Source: Chlorocebus sabaeus (taxonomy: Eukaryota > Chordata > Mammalia > Primates > Cercopithecidae). From it: 64,000 nucleotides of DNA. The position numbers were made by a program, and so were the translations under genes. The DNA lies in assembly GCF_047675955.1 (NCBI RefSeq), contig NC_132904.1:61685435-61749434 (forward strand), written 5' to 3'. Below are positions 38,850 to 51,900 of this stretch, in pieces. Every line of letters begins with the position of its first letter. Position 1 is the stretch's first letter. The notes beneath the pieces are model-generated. The model did no database searches. It was given only the letters and a program-made list of their open reading frames with translations, and was not told the DNA's origin.

Positions 38850-39706
38850 AGAAGCCTTTCGCTAAGACTGTTCCTGTGGAATTCGCAAAGGGATATTTGG
38901 AAGCCCATAGAGGGCTATGGTGAAAAAGGAAATAATCTTCCGTTCAAAACTGGAAAGAAGCTTTCTGTGAAACTGCTCTGTGTTCTCTTAATTTATCTCA
39001 CAGAGTTACATCTTTCCCTTCAAGAAGCCTTTCGTTAAGGCTGTTCTTTTGGAATTGGCAAAGGGATATTTGGAAGCCCATAGAGGGCTATGGTGAAAAG
39101 GAAATGTCTTCCGTTCAAAACTCGAAAGAAGCTTTCTGTGAAACTGCTCTGTGTTTTGTTAATTCATCTCACAGAGTTATATCTTTCCCTTCAAGAAGCC
39201 TTTCGCTAAGGCTGTTCTTGTGGAATTGGCAAAGTGATATTTGGAAGCGCATAGAGGGCTATGGTGAAAAAGGAAATATCTTCCGTTCAAAACTGGAAAG
39301 AAGCGTTCTGAGAAACTGCTCGGTGTTCTGTTAATTCATCTCACAGAGTTACAACTTTCCCTTCAAGAAGCCTTTCGCTAAGGCTGTTCTAGTGGAATTG
39401 ACAATGGGATATTTGGAAGCCCATGGAGGTCTATGGGGAAAAAGGAAATATCTTCCGTTCAAAACTGTAAAGAAGCTTTCTGAGAAACTGCTCTGGGTTC
39501 TGTTAATTCATGTCATAGAGTTACATCTTTTCCTTCAAGAAGCCTTTCGCTAAGACTGTTCTTCTGGAATTGGCAAAGGGATATTTGGAAGACCATAGAA
39601 GGCTATGGTGAAAAAGGAAATATCTTCCGTTCCAAACTGGAAAGAAGCCTTCTGAGAAACTGCTCTGTGTTTTGTTAATTCATCTCACAGAGTTACATCT
39701 TCGCCG
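37987..39706 (+). repeat. Ten-monomer higher-order repeat (1,720 bp), copy a
   Basis: This is the first of three tandem 1,720-bp copies. Markers in order: TTCTTCTCACAG, GGAAGACCATAGAGGG with TTCCGCTC, TGCTTTGTGTTC, GGGCTGTGG, TAAGACTGTTCC with GGAATTCGC, AAATAATCTTCCG, TTCGTTAAGG, AAATGTCTTCC, GAGTTATATC, GCTCGGTG, CTGTAAAG, CTCTGGGTTC and TTCTGGAATT. It is the most divergent of the three: GAAACGTTCTG, TTTCACTAAGG and GGTGATAAAAG here replace GAAGCGTTCTG, CTAGTGGAATT and GGTGAAAAAAG in copies b and c. Confidence 0.85.
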
Positions 39707-41426
39707 TCAACAAGCCTTTCGCTAAGGCTGTTCTTGTGGAATTGGCAAAGGGATATTTGGAAGCCCATAGAGGGCTATGGTGAAAAAGGAAATATCTTCC
39801 GTTCAAAACTGGAAAGAAGCGTTCTGAGAAACTGCTCTGTGTTCTGTTAATTCATCTCACAGAGTTACATCTTTCCCTTCAAGAAGCCTTTCGCTAAGGC
39901 TGTTCTTGTGGCATTGGCAAAGGGATATTTGGAAGCCCATAGAGGGCTATGGTGAAAAAGGAAATATCTTCCGTTCAAAACTGGAAAGAAGCTTTCTGAG
40001 AAACTGCTCTGTGTTCTGTTAATTCTTCTCACAGAGTTACATCTTTCCCTTCAAGAAGCCTTTCGCTAAGGCTGTTCCTGTGGAATTGGCAAAGGGATAT
40101 TTGGAAGACCATAGAGGGCTATGGTGAAAAAGGAAATATCTTCCGCTCAAAACTGGAAAGAAGCGTTCTGAGAAACTGTTCTGTGTTCTGTTAATTCATC
40201 TCACAGAGTTACATCTTTCCCTTCAAGAAGCCTTTCGCTAAGGCTGTTCTAGTGGAATTGGCAAAGGGATATTTGGAAGCCCATAGAGGGCTATGGTGAA
40301 AAAAGAAATATCTTCCGTTCAAAACTAGAAAGAAGCGTTCTGAGAAACTGCTTTGTGTTCTGTTAATTCATCTCACAGAGTTACATCTTTCCCTTCAAGA
40401 AGCCTTTCGCTAAGGCTGTTCTTGTGGCATTGGCAAAGGGATATTTGGAAGCCCATAGAGGGCTGTGGTGAAAAAGGAAATATCTTCCGTTCAAAACTGG
40501 AAAGAAGCTTTCTGAGAAACTGCTCTGTGTTCTGTTAGTTCATCTCACAGAGTTACATCTTTCCCTTCAAGAAGCCTTTCGCTAAGACTGTTCCTGTGGA
40601 ATTCGCAAAGGGATATTTGGAAGCCCATAGAGGGCTATGGTGAAAAAGGAAATAATCTTCCGTTCAAAACTGGAAAGAAGCTTTCTGTGAAACTGCTCTG
40701 TGTTCTCTTAATTTATCTCACAGAGTTACATCTTTCCCTTCAAGAAGCCTTTCGTTAAGGCTGTTCTTTTGGAATTGGCAAAGGGATATTTGGAAGCCCA
40801 TAGAGGGCTATGGTGAAAAGGAAATGTCTTCCGTTCAAAACTCGAAAGAAGCTTTCTGTGAAACTGCTCTGTGTTTTGTTAATTCATCTCACAGAGTTAT
40901 ATCTTTCCCTTCAAGAAGCCTTTCGCTAAGGCTGTTCTTGTGGAATTGGCAAAGTGATATTTGGAAGCGCATAGAGGGCTATGGTGAAAAAGGAAATATC
41001 CTCCGTTCAAAACTGGAAAGAAGCGTTCTGAGAAACTGCTCGGTGTTCTGTTAATTCATCTCACAGAGTTACAACTTTCCCTTCAAGAAGCCTTTCGCTA
41101 AGGCTGTTCTAGTGGAATTGACAATGGGATATTTGGAAGCCCATGGAGGTCTATGGGGAAAAAGGAAATATCTTCCGTTCAAAACTGTAAAGAAGCTTTC
41201 TGAGAAACTGCTCTGGGTTCTGTTAATTCATGTCATAGAGTTACATCTTTTCCTTCAAGAAGCCTTTCGCTAAGACTGTTCTTCTGGAATTGGCAAAGGG
41301 ATATTTGGAAGACCATAGAAGGCTATGGTGAAAAAGGAAATATCTTCCGTTCCAAACTGGAAAGAAGCCTTCTGAGAAACTGCTCTGTGTTTTGTTAATT
41401 CATCTCACAGAGTTACATCTTCGCCG
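39707..41426 (+). repeat. Ten-monomer higher-order repeat (1,720 bp), copy b
   Basis: The offset from copy a is exactly 1,720 bp and no indel is seen. It is closer to copy c than to a, sharing GCTGTTCCTGTGG, AAACTGTTCTGTG and AAAACTAGAAAG with c. A private change is ATCCTCCG near 41,000, where a and c read ATCTTCCG. Confidence 0.88.
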
Positions 41427-43146
41427 TCAACAAGCCTTTCGCTAAGGCTGTTCTTGTGGAATTGGCAAAGGGATATTTGGAAGCCCATAGAGGGCTATGG
41501 TGAAAAAGGAAATATCTTCCGTTCAAAACTGGAAAGAAGCGTTCTGAGAAACTGCTCTGTGTTCTGTTAATTCATCTCACAGAGTTACATCTTTCCCTTC
41601 AAGAAGCCTTTCGCTAAGGCTGTTCTTGTGGCATTGGCAAAGGGATATTTGGAAGCCCATAGAGGGCTATGGTGAAAAAGGAAATATCTTCCGTTCAAAA
41701 CTGGAAAGAAGCTTTCTGAGAAACTGCTCTGTGTTCTGTTAATTCTTCTCACAGAGTTACATCTTTCCCTTCAAGAAGCCTTTCGCTAAGGCTGTTCCTG
41801 TGGAATTGGCAAAGGGATATTTGGAAGATCATAGAGGGCTATGGTGAAAAAGGAAATATCTTCCGCTCAAAACTGGAAAGAAGCGTTCTGAGAAACTGTT
41901 CTGTGTTCTGTTAATTCATCTCACAGAGTTACATCTTTCCCTTCAAGAAGCCTTTCGCTAAGGCTGTTCTAGTGGAATTGGCAAAGGGATATTTGGAAGC
42001 CCATAGAGGGCTATGGTGAAAAAAGAAATATCTTCCGTTCAAAACTAGAAAGAAGCGTTCTGAGAAACTGCTTTGTGTTCTGTTAATTCATCTCACAGAG
42101 TTACATCTTTCCCTTCAAGAAGCCTTTCGCTAAGGCTGTTCTTGTGGCATTGGCAAAGGGATATTTGGAAGCCCATAGAGGGCTGTGGTGAAAAAGGAAA
42201 TATCTTCCGTTCAAAACTGGAAAGAAGCTTTCTGAGAAACTGCTCTGTGTTCTGTTAGTTCATCTCACAGAGTTACATCTTTCCCTTCAAGAAGCCTTTC
42301 GCTAAGACTGTTCCTGTGGAATTCGCAAAGGGATATTTGGAAGCCCATAGAGGGCTATGGTGAAAAAGGAAATAATCTTCCGTTCAAAACTGGAAAGAAG
42401 CTTTCTGTGAAACTGCTCTGTGTTCTCTTAATTTATCTCACAGAGTTACATCTTTCCCTTCAAGAAGCCTTTCGTTAAGGCTGTTCTTTTGGAATTGGCA
42501 AAGGGATATTTGGAAGCCCATAGAGGGCTATGGTGAAAAGGAAATGTCTTCCGTTCAAAACTCGAAAGAAGCTTTCTGTGAAACTGCTCTGTGTTTTGTT
42601 AATTCATCTCACAGAGTTATATCTTTCCCTTCAAGAAGCCTTTCGCTAAGGCTGTTCTTGTGGAATTGGCAAAGTGATATTTGGAAGCGCATAGAGGGCT
42701 ATGGTGAAAAAGGAAATATCTTCCGTTCAAAACTGGAAAGAAGCGTTCTGAGAAACTGCTCGGTGTTCTGTTAATTCATCTCACAGAGTTACAACTTTCC
42801 CTTCAAGAAGCCTTTCGCTAAGGCTGTTCTAGTGGAATTGACAATGGGATATTTGGAAGCCCATAGAGGTCTATGGGGAAAAAGGAAATATCTTCCGTTC
42901 AAAACTGTAAAGAAGCTTTCTGAGAAACTGCTCTGGGTTCTGTTAATTCATGTCATAGAGTTACATCTTTTCCTTCAAGAAGCCTTTCGCTAAGACTGTT
43001 CTTCTGGAATTGGCAAAGGGATATTTGGAAGACCATAGAAGGCTATGGTGAAAAAGGAAATATCTTCCGTTCCAAACTGGAAAGAAGCCTTCTGAGAAAC
43101 TGCTCTGTGTTTTGTTAATTCATCTCACAGAGTTACATCTTTACCG
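41427..43146 (+). repeat. Ten-monomer higher-order repeat (1,720 bp), copy c
   Basis: This is the third tandem copy. Differences from b include GGAAGATCATAG (versus GGAAGACCATAG), GCCCATAGAGG near 42,860 (versus GCCCATGGAGG), and TTTACCGTC at its end (versus TTCGCCGTC). About 114 bp of a fourth copy follow, to 43,260, before the sequence leaves the ten-monomer order. Confidence 0.88.
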
Positions 43147-43991
43147 TCAACAAGCCTTTCGCTAAGGCTGTTCTTGTGGAATTGGCAAAGGGATATTTGG
43201 AAGCCCATAGAGGGCTATGGTGAAAAAGGAAATATCTTCCGTTCAAAACTGGAAAGAAGCTTTCTGAGAAACTGCTCTGTGTTCTGTTAATTCATCTCAC
43301 AGAGTTATATCTTTCCCTTCAAGAAGCCTTTTGATAAGGCTGTTCTTGTGGAATTGGCAAAGGGATATTTGGAGGTCCATAAAGGGCTATAGTGAAAAAG
43401 GAAATATCTTCTGTTCAAACCTGGAAAGAAGCTTTGTGAGAAACTGCTCTGTGTTCTGTTAATTCATCTCACAGAGTTACATCTTTCCCTTCAAGAAGCC
43501 TTTCGCTAAGGCTGTTCTTGTGGAATTGGCAAAGGGATATTTGGAAGCCCTTAGAGGGCTATGGTGAAAAAAGAATTATCTTCCGTTCAAAACTGGAAAG
43601 AAGCGTTCTGAGAAACTGCTCTGTGTTCTTTTAATTCATCTCACAGAGTTACATCTTTCCCTTCAAGAAGCCTTTCTCTAAGGCTGTTCTTGTGGAATTG
43701 GCAAAGGGATATTTGGAAGCCCATAGAGGGCTAGGGTGAAAAAGGAAATATCTTCCGTTCAAAACTGGAAAGAAGCGTTCTGAGAAACTGCTCTGTGTTC
43801 TGTTATTTCATCTCACAGAGTTATATCTTTCCCTTCAGGAAGCTGTTCGCTACGGCTGTTCTTGTGGCAATGGCAAAGGGATATTTGGAAGCCCATAGAG
43901 GGCTATGGTGAAAAAGGAAATATCTTCCGTTCAATACTGGAAAGAAGCTTTGTGAGAAACTGCTCTGTGTTCTGTTAATTCATCTCACAGA
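43147..43991 (+). repeat. Alpha-satellite transition segment
   Basis: Five monomers leave the ten-monomer order and resemble 35.9-36.9 kb. GGAGGTCCATAAAGGG at 43,372 corresponds to 35,976 at an offset of 7,396 bp (43 monomers). TTCAAACCTGG and GTGGCAATGGC variants follow. Odd variants are CTAGGGTGAAAAAGG near 43,732, a damaged A-box, and GCTACGGCTG near 43,850. Nothing but satellite is present. Confidence 0.7.
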
Positions 43992-45502
43992 GTTACATCT
44001 TTCCCTTCAAGAAGCCTTTCGCTAAGGCTGTTCTTGTGTAATTGGCAAAGGGATATTTGGAAGCCCATAGAGGTCTATGGTAAAAAAGGAAATATCTTCC
44101 CTTCAAAACTGGAAAGAAGCTTTCTGAGAAACTGCTCTGTGTTCTGTTAATTCATCTCACAGAGTTACATCTTTCCCTTCAAGAAGCCTTTCACTAAGGC
44201 TGTTCTTGTGGAATTGGCAAAGGGATATTTGGAAGCCCATAGAGGGCTATGGTGAAAAAGGAAATATCTTCCATTCAAAACTGGAAAGAAGCGTTCTGAG
44301 AAACTGCTCTGTGTTCTGTTAATTCGTCTCACAGAGTTACATCTTTCCCTTCAGGAAGCCTTTCGCTAAGGCTGCTCTTGTGGCATTGGCAAAGGGATAT
44401 TTGGAAGCCCGTAGAGGGCTATGGTGAAAAAGGAAATATCTTACGGTCAAAACTGGAAAGAAGCTTTCTGAGAAACTGCTCTGTGTTCTGTTAGTTCATC
44501 TAACAGAGTTACATCTTTCCCTTCAAGAAGCCTTTCGCTAAGGCTATTCTTGTGGAATTGGCAAAGGGATATTTGGAAGCCCATAGAAGGATATGGTGAA
44601 AAAGGAAATATCTTCCGTTCAAAACTGGAAAGAAGCCTTCTGAGAAACTGCTCTGAGTTCAGTTAATTCATCTCACAGAGTTACATCTTTACCTTCAACA
44701 AGCCTTTCGCTAAGGCTGTTCTTTTGGAATTGGCAAAGGGATATTTGGAAGCCCATAGAGGGCTACGGTGAAAAAAGAAATATCTTCCGTTCAAAACTGG
44801 AAAGAAGCGTTCTGAGAAACTGCTCTGTGTTCTTTTAATTCATCTCACAGAGTTACATCTTTCCCTTCAAGAAGCCTTTCGCTAAGGCTGTTCTTGTGGC
44901 ATTGGCAAAGGGATATTTGGAAGCCCATAGAGGGCTATGGTGAAAAAGGAAATATCTTTCGTTCAAAACTGGAAAGAAGCTTTCTGAGAAACTGCTCTGT
45001 GTTCTATTAGTTCATCTCACAGAGTTACATCTCTCCCTTCAAGAAGCCTTTCGCTAAGACTGTTCTTGTGGAATTGGCAAAGGGATATTTGGAAGCCCAC
45101 AGAGGGCTATGGTGAAAAAGGAAATATCTTCCGTTCAAAACTGGAAAGAAGCGTTCTGAGAAACTGCTCTGTGTTCTGTTAATTCATCTCACAGAGTTAC
45201 ATCTTTCCCTTCAGGAAGCCTTTCTCTAAGGCTGTTCTTGTGGCATTGGCAAAGGGATATTTGGAAGCCCACAGAGGGCTATGGTGAAAAAGGAAATATC
45301 TTCCTTTCAAAACTGGAAAGAAGCTTTCTGAGAAACTGCTCTGTGTTCTGTTAGTTCATCTCACAGAGTTACATCTTTCCCTCCAAGAAGCCTTTCGCTA
45401 AGGCTGTTCTTGTGGAATTGGCAAAGGGATATTTGGTAGCCCATAGAAGGATATGGTGAAAAAGGAAATATCTTCCGTTCAAAACTGGAAAGAAGCCTTC
45501 TG
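43992..45502 (+). repeat. Partial copy of the right end of the 8.1-kb higher-order unit
   Basis: This matches 51,903 onward at an offset of 7,911 bp (46 monomers), then 8,427 bp after the three-monomer insertion at 52.8-53.3 kb in the other copy. Shared markers are CTTGTGTAATTGG, TCTATGGTAAAAAAGG with TTCCCTTCAAAAC, TTCCATTC, TTAATTCGTCTC, CTGAGTTCAGTT and CTATTAGTTC. It ends where GCCTTCTGTG here faces GCCTTCTGAG in the later copy. Confidence 0.75.
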
Positions 45503-45902
45503 TGAAACTGCTCTGTGTTCATTTAATTCATCTCACAGAGTTACATCTTTACCTTCAACAAGCCTTTCGCTAAGGCTGTTCTTGTGGAATTGGCAAAGGG
45601 ATATTTGGAAGCCCATAGAGGGCTACGGTGAAAAAGGAAATATCTTCCGTTCAAAACTGGAAAGAAGCTTTCTGAGAAACTGCTCTGTGTTCTGTTAATT
45701 CATCTCACAGAGTTACGTCTTTCCCTTCAAGAAGCCTTTGATAAGGCTGTTCTTGTGGAATTGGCAAAGGGATATTTGGAGGCCCAAAGAGGGCTATAGT
45801 GAAAAAGGAAATATCCTCTGTTCAAAACTGGAAAGAAGCTTTGTGAGAAACTGCTCTGTGTTCTGTTAATTCATCTCACAGAGTTACATCTTTCCCTTCA
45901 AG
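45503..45902 (+). repeat. Alpha-satellite transition segment with a shortened monomer
   Basis: A little over two monomers link the partial unit to the first full 8.1-kb unit. One reads AAGCCTTTGATAAGG (near 45,735), one T short of the usual TTTTGATAAGG class, and the following A-box is CTATAGTG with ATCCTCTG. No other content is seen. Confidence 0.65.
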
Positions 45903-48900
45903 AAGCCTTTCGCTAAGGCTGTTCTTGTGGAATTGGCAAAGGGATATTTGGAAGCCCATAGAGGGCTATGGTGAAAAAAGAAATATCTTCCGTTCAAAAC
46001 TGGAAAGAAGCGTTCTGAGAAACTGCTTTGTGTTCTGTTAATTCATCTCACAGAGTTACATCTTTCCCTTCAAGAAGCCTTTCCCTAATACTGTTCTTGT
46101 GGAATTGGCAAAGGGATATTTGGAAGCCCTTAGAGGGCTATGGTGAAAAAGGAAATAATCTTACGGTCAAAACTGGAAAGAAGCTTTCTGTGAAACTGCT
46201 CTGTGTTCTCTTAATTTATCTCACAGAGTTACATCTTTCCCTTCAAGAAGCCTTTCGCTAAGGCTGTTCTTGTGGAATTGGCAAAGGGATATTTGGAAGC
46301 CCATAGAGGGCTATGGTGAAAAGGAAATATCTTCCGTTCAAAACTGGAAAGAAGCGTTCTGAGAAACTGCTCTGTGTTCTGTTAATTCATCTCACAGAGT
46401 TACATCTTTCCCTTCAAGAAGCCTTTCGCTAAGACTGTTCTTGTGGAATTGGCAAGGGGATATTTGGAAGCCCATAGAAGGCTATGGTGAAAAAGGAAAT
46501 ATCTTCCGTTCAAAACTGGAAAGAAGCCTTCTGAGAAACTGCTCTGTGTTCTGTTAATTCATCTCACAGAGTTACATCTTTACCTTCAACAAGCCTTTCG
46601 CTAAGGCTGTTCTTGTGGAATTGGCAAAGGGATATTTGGAAGCCCATAGAAGGCTACGGTGAAAAAGGAATTATCTTACGGTCAAAACTGGAAAGAAGCG
46701 TTCTGAGAAACTGCTCTGTGTTCTGTTAATTCATCTCACAGAGTTACATCTTTCCCTTCAAGAGGCCTTTCGCTAAGGCTGTTCTTGTGGAATTGGCAAA
46801 GGGATATTTGGAAGCCCATAGAGGGCTATGGTGAAAAAGGAAATATCTTCCGTTCAAAACTGGAAAGAAGCGTTCTGAGAAACTGCTCTGTGTTCTGTTA
46901 ATTCATCTCACAGAGTTACATCTTTCCCTTCAAGAAGCCTTTCGCTAAGGCTGTTCTTGTGGCATTGGTAAAGGGATATTTGGAAGCCCATAGAGGGCTA
47001 TGGTGAAAAAGGAAATATCTTCCGTTCAAAACTGGAAAGATGCTTTCTGAGAAACTGCTCTGTGTTCTGTTAATTCTTCTCACAGAGTTACATCTTTCCC
47101 TTCAAGAAGCCTTTCGCTAAGGCTGTTCTTGTGGAATTGGCAAAGGGATATTTGGAAGCCCATAGAGGGCTATAGTGAAAAAGGAAATATCTTCTGTTCA
47201 AACCTGGAAAGAAGCTTTGTGAGAAACTGCTCTGTGTTCTGTTAATTCATCTCACAGAGTTACATCTTTCCCTTCAAGAAGCCTTTCGCTAAGGCTGTTC
47301 TTGTGGAATTGGCAAAGGGATATTTGGAAGCCCTTAGAGGGCTATGGTGAAAAAAGAATTATCTTCCGTTCAAAACTGGAAAGAAGCGTTCTGAGAAACT
47401 GCTCTGTGTTCTTTTAATTCATCTCACAGAGTTACATCATTCCCTTCAAGAAGCCTTTCGCTAAGGCTGTTCTTGTGGCATTGGCAAAGGGATATTTGGA
47501 AGCCCATAGAGGGCTATGGTGAAAAAGGAAATATCTTCCGTTCAAAACTGGAAAGAAGCTTTCTGAGAAACTGCTCTGGGTTCTGTTAGTTCATCTAACA
47601 GAGTTACATCTTTCCCTTCAACAAGCCTTTCGCTAAGGCTGTTCTTGTGGAATTGGCAAAGGGATACTTGGAAGCCCATAGAGGGCTATGGTGAAAAGGA
47701 AATATCTTCCGTTCAAAACTCGAAAGAAGCTTTCTGAGAAACTGCTCTGTGTTCTGTTAATTCTTCTCACAGAGTTACATCTTTCCCTTCAAGAAGCCTT
47801 TCTCTAAGGCTGTTCTTGTGGAATTGGCAAAGGGATATTTGGAAGCCCATAGAGGGCTATGGTGAAAAAGGAAATATCTTCCGTTCAAAACTGGAAAGAA
47901 GCGTTCTGAGAAACTGCTCTGTGTTCTGTTATTTCATCTCACAGAGTTAAATCTTTCCCTTCAGGAAGCTGTTCGCTAAGGCTGTTCTTGTGGCAATGGC
48001 AAAGGGATATTTGGAAGCCCATAGAGGGCTATGGTGAAAAAGGAAATATCTTCCGTTCAATACTGGAAAGAAGCTTTGTGAGAAACGGCTCTGTGTTCTG
48101 TTAATTCATCTCACAGAGTTACATCTTTCCCTTCAAGAAGCCTTTCGCTAAGGCTGTTCTTGTGGAATTGGCAAAGGGATATTTGGAAGCCCATAGAGGG
48201 CTATGGTGAAAAAAGAAATATCTTCCGTTCAAAACTGGAAAGAAGCGTTCTGAGAAACTGCTCTGTGTTCTGTTAATTCATCTCACAGAGTTACATCTTT
48301 CCCTTCAACAAGCCTTTCGCTAAGGCTGTTCTTGTGGCATTGGCAAAGGGATATTTGGAAGCCCATAGAGGGCTATGGTGAAAAAGGAAATATCTTCCGT
48401 TCAAAACTGGAAAGAAGCTTTCTGAGAAACTGCTCTGTGTTCTGTTAGTTCATCTCACAGAGTTACATCTTTCCCTTCAAGAAGCCTTTCCCTAAGACTG
48501 TTCTTGTGGAATTGGCAAAGGGATATTTGGAAGCACATAGAGGGCTATGGTGAAAAAGGAAATAATCTTACGGTCAAAACTGGAAAGAAGCTTTCTGTGA
48601 AACTGCTCTGTGTTCTCTTAATTTATCTCACAGAGTTACATCTTTCCCTTCAAGAAGCCTTTCGCTAAGGCTGTTCTTTTGTAATTGGCAAAGGGATATT
48701 TAGAAGCCCATAGAGGGCTATGGTGAAAAAGGAAATATCTTCCGTTCAAAACTGGAAAGAAGCGTTCTGAGAAACTGCTCTGTGTTCTGTTAATTCATCT
48801 CACTGAGTTACATCTTTCCCTTCAAGAAGCCTTTCGCTAAGGCTGTTCTTGTGGAATTGGCAAAGGGATATTTGGAAGCCCATAGAGGGCTATGGTGAAA

Positions 48901-51900
48901 AAGGAAATATCTTTCGTTCAAAACTGGAAAGAAGCGTTCTGAGAAACTGCTCTGTGTTCTGTTAATTCATCTCATAGAGTTATATCTTTCCCTTCAAGAA
49001 GCCTTACGCTAAGGCTGTTCTTGTGGAATTGGCAAAGGGATATTTGGAAGCCCATAGAGGGCTGTGGTGAAAAAGGAAATATCTTCCGTTCAAAACTGGA
49101 AAGAAGCTTTCTGAGAAACTGCTCTGTGTTCTGTTAGTTCATCTCACAGAGTTACATCTTTCCCTTCAAGAAGCCTTTCGCTAAGGCTGTTCTTGTGGAA
49201 TTGGCAAAGGGATATTTGGAAGCACATAGAGGGCTATGGTGAAAAAGGAAATATCTTACGGTCAAAACTTGAAAGAAGGTTTCTGAGAAACTGCTCTGTG
49301 TTCTCTTAATTTATCTCACAGAGTTACATCTTTCCCTTCAAGAAGCCTTTCGCTAAGGCTGTTCTTGTGGAATTGGCAAAGGGATATTTGGAAGCCCATA
49401 GAGGGCTATGGTGAAAAAGGAAATATCTTCCGTTCAAAACTGGAAAGAAGGTTTCTGAGAAACTGCTCTGTGCTCTGTTAATTCATCTCACAGAGTTACA
49501 TCTTTCCCTTCAAGAAACCTTTCCCTAAGGCTGTTGTTCTGGAATTTGCAAAGGGATATTTGGAAGCCCATAGAGGGCTATGGTGAAAAAGGAAATATCT
49601 TCCGTTCAAAACTGGAAAGAAGCTTTCTGAGAATCTGCTCTGTGTTCTGTTAGTTCATCTCACAGAGTTACATCTTTCCCTTCAAGAAGCCTTTCGCTAA
49701 GACTGTTCTTGTGGAATTGGCAAGGGGATATTTGGAAGCCCATAGAAGGCTATGGTGAAAAAGGAAATATCTTCCGTTCAAAACTGGAAAGAAGCCTTCT
49801 GAGAAACTGCTCTGTGTTCTGTTAATTCTTCTCACAGAGTTACATCTTTCCCTTCAAGAAGCCTTTCGCTAAGGCTGTTCTTGTATAATTGGCAAAGGGA
49901 TATTTGGAAGCCCATAGCAGGCTATGGTGAAAAAGGATATATCTTTCGTTCAAAACTGGAAAGAAGTGTTCTGAGAAACTGCTCTGTGTTCTGTTAATTC
50001 ATCTCACAGAGTTATATCTTTCCCTTCAAGAAGCCTTACGCTAAGGCTGTTCTTGTGGCATTGGCAAAGGGATATTTGGAAGCCCATAGAGGGCTATGGC
50101 GAAAAAGGAAATATTTTCCGTTCAAAACTGGAAAGAAGCTTTCTGAGAAACTGCTCTGTGTTCTGTTAGTTCATCTCACAGAGTTACATCTTTCCCTTCA
50201 AGAAGCCTTTCGCTAAGGCTGTTCTTGTGGAATTGGCAAAGGGATATTTGGAAGCACATAGAGGGCTATGGTGAAAAAGGAAATATCTTCCGTTCAAAAC
50301 TGGAAAGAAGCTTTCTGAGAAACTGCTCTGTGTTCAGTTAATTCATCTCACAGAGCTACATCTTTCCCTTCAAGAAGCCTTTCGCTAAGGCTGTTCTTGT
50401 GGAATTGGCAAAGTGATATTTGGAAGCCCATAGAGGGCTACGGTGAAAAAGGAAATATCTTCCGTTCAAAACTGGAAAGAAGCTTTCTGAGAAACTGCTC
50501 TGTGTTCTGTTAATTCATCTCACAGAGTTACATCTTTCCCTTCAAGAAGCCTTTTGATAAGGCTGTTCCTGTGGAATTGGCAAAGGGATATTTGGAGGCC
50601 CATAGAGGGCTATAGTGAAAAAGGAAATATCATCTGTTCAAAACTCGAAAGAAGCTTTCTGAGAAACTGCTCTGTGTTCTGTTAATTCATCTCACAGAGT
50701 TACATCTTTCCCTTCAAGAAGCCTTTCGCTAAGGCTGTTCTTGTGTAATTGGCAAAGGGATATTTGGAAGCCCATAGAGGGCTATGGTGAAAAAGTAAAT
50801 ATCTTCCGCTCAAAACTGGAAACAAGCGTTCTGAGAAACTGCTCTGTGTTCTGTTAATTCATCTCACAGAGTTACATCTTTACCTTCAACAAGCCTTTCG
50901 CTAAGGCTGTTCTTGTGGAATTGGAAAAGGGATATTTGGAAGCCCATAGAGGGCTACGGTGAAAAAGGAAATATCTTCCGTTCAAAACTGGAAAGAAGCT
51001 TTCTGAGAAACTGCTTTGTGTTCTGTTAATTCATCTCACAGAGTTACATCTTTCCCTTCAAGAAGCCTTTTGATAAGGCTGTTCCTGTGGAATTGGCAAA
51101 GGGATATTTGGAGGCCCATAGAGGGCTATAGTGAAAAAGGAAATATCATCTGTTCAAAACTCGAAAGAAGCTTTCTGAGAAACTGCTCTGTGTTCTGTTA
51201 ATTCATCTCACAGAGTTACATCTTTCCCTTCAAGAAGCCTTTCGCCAAGGCTGTTCTTGTGGCATTGGCAAAGGGATATTTGGAAGCCCATAGAGGGCTA
51301 TGGTGAAAAAGGAAATATCTTCCGTTCAAAACTGGAAAGAAGCTTTCTGAGAAACTGCTCTGTGTTCTGTTAATTCTTCTCACAGAGTTACATCTTTCCC
51401 TTCAAGAAGCCTTTCTCTAAGGCTGTTCTTGTGGAATTGGCAAAGGGATATTTGGAAGCCCATAGAGGGCTATGGTGAAAAAGGAAATATCTTCCGTTCA
51501 AAACTGGAAAGAAGCGTTCTGAGAAACTGCTCTGTGTTCTGTTAATTCATCTCACAGAGTTACATCTTTCCGTTCAAGAAGACTTTCGCTAAGGCTGTTC
51601 TTGTGGCATTGGCAAAGGGATATTTGGAAGCCCTTAGAGGGCTATGGTGAAAAAGGAAATATCTTCCGTTCAAAACTGGAAAGAAGCTTTCTGAGAAACT
51701 GCTCTGTGTTCTGTTAGTTCATCTCACAGAGTTACATCTTTCCCTTCAAGAAGCCTTTCGCTAAGGCTGTTCTTGTGGAATTGGCAAAGGGATATTTGGA
51801 AGGACATAGAGGGCTATGGTGAAAAAGGAAATATCTTACGGTCAAAACTGGACAGAAGCTTTCTGAGAAACTGCTCTGTGTTCTGTTAATTCATCTCACA

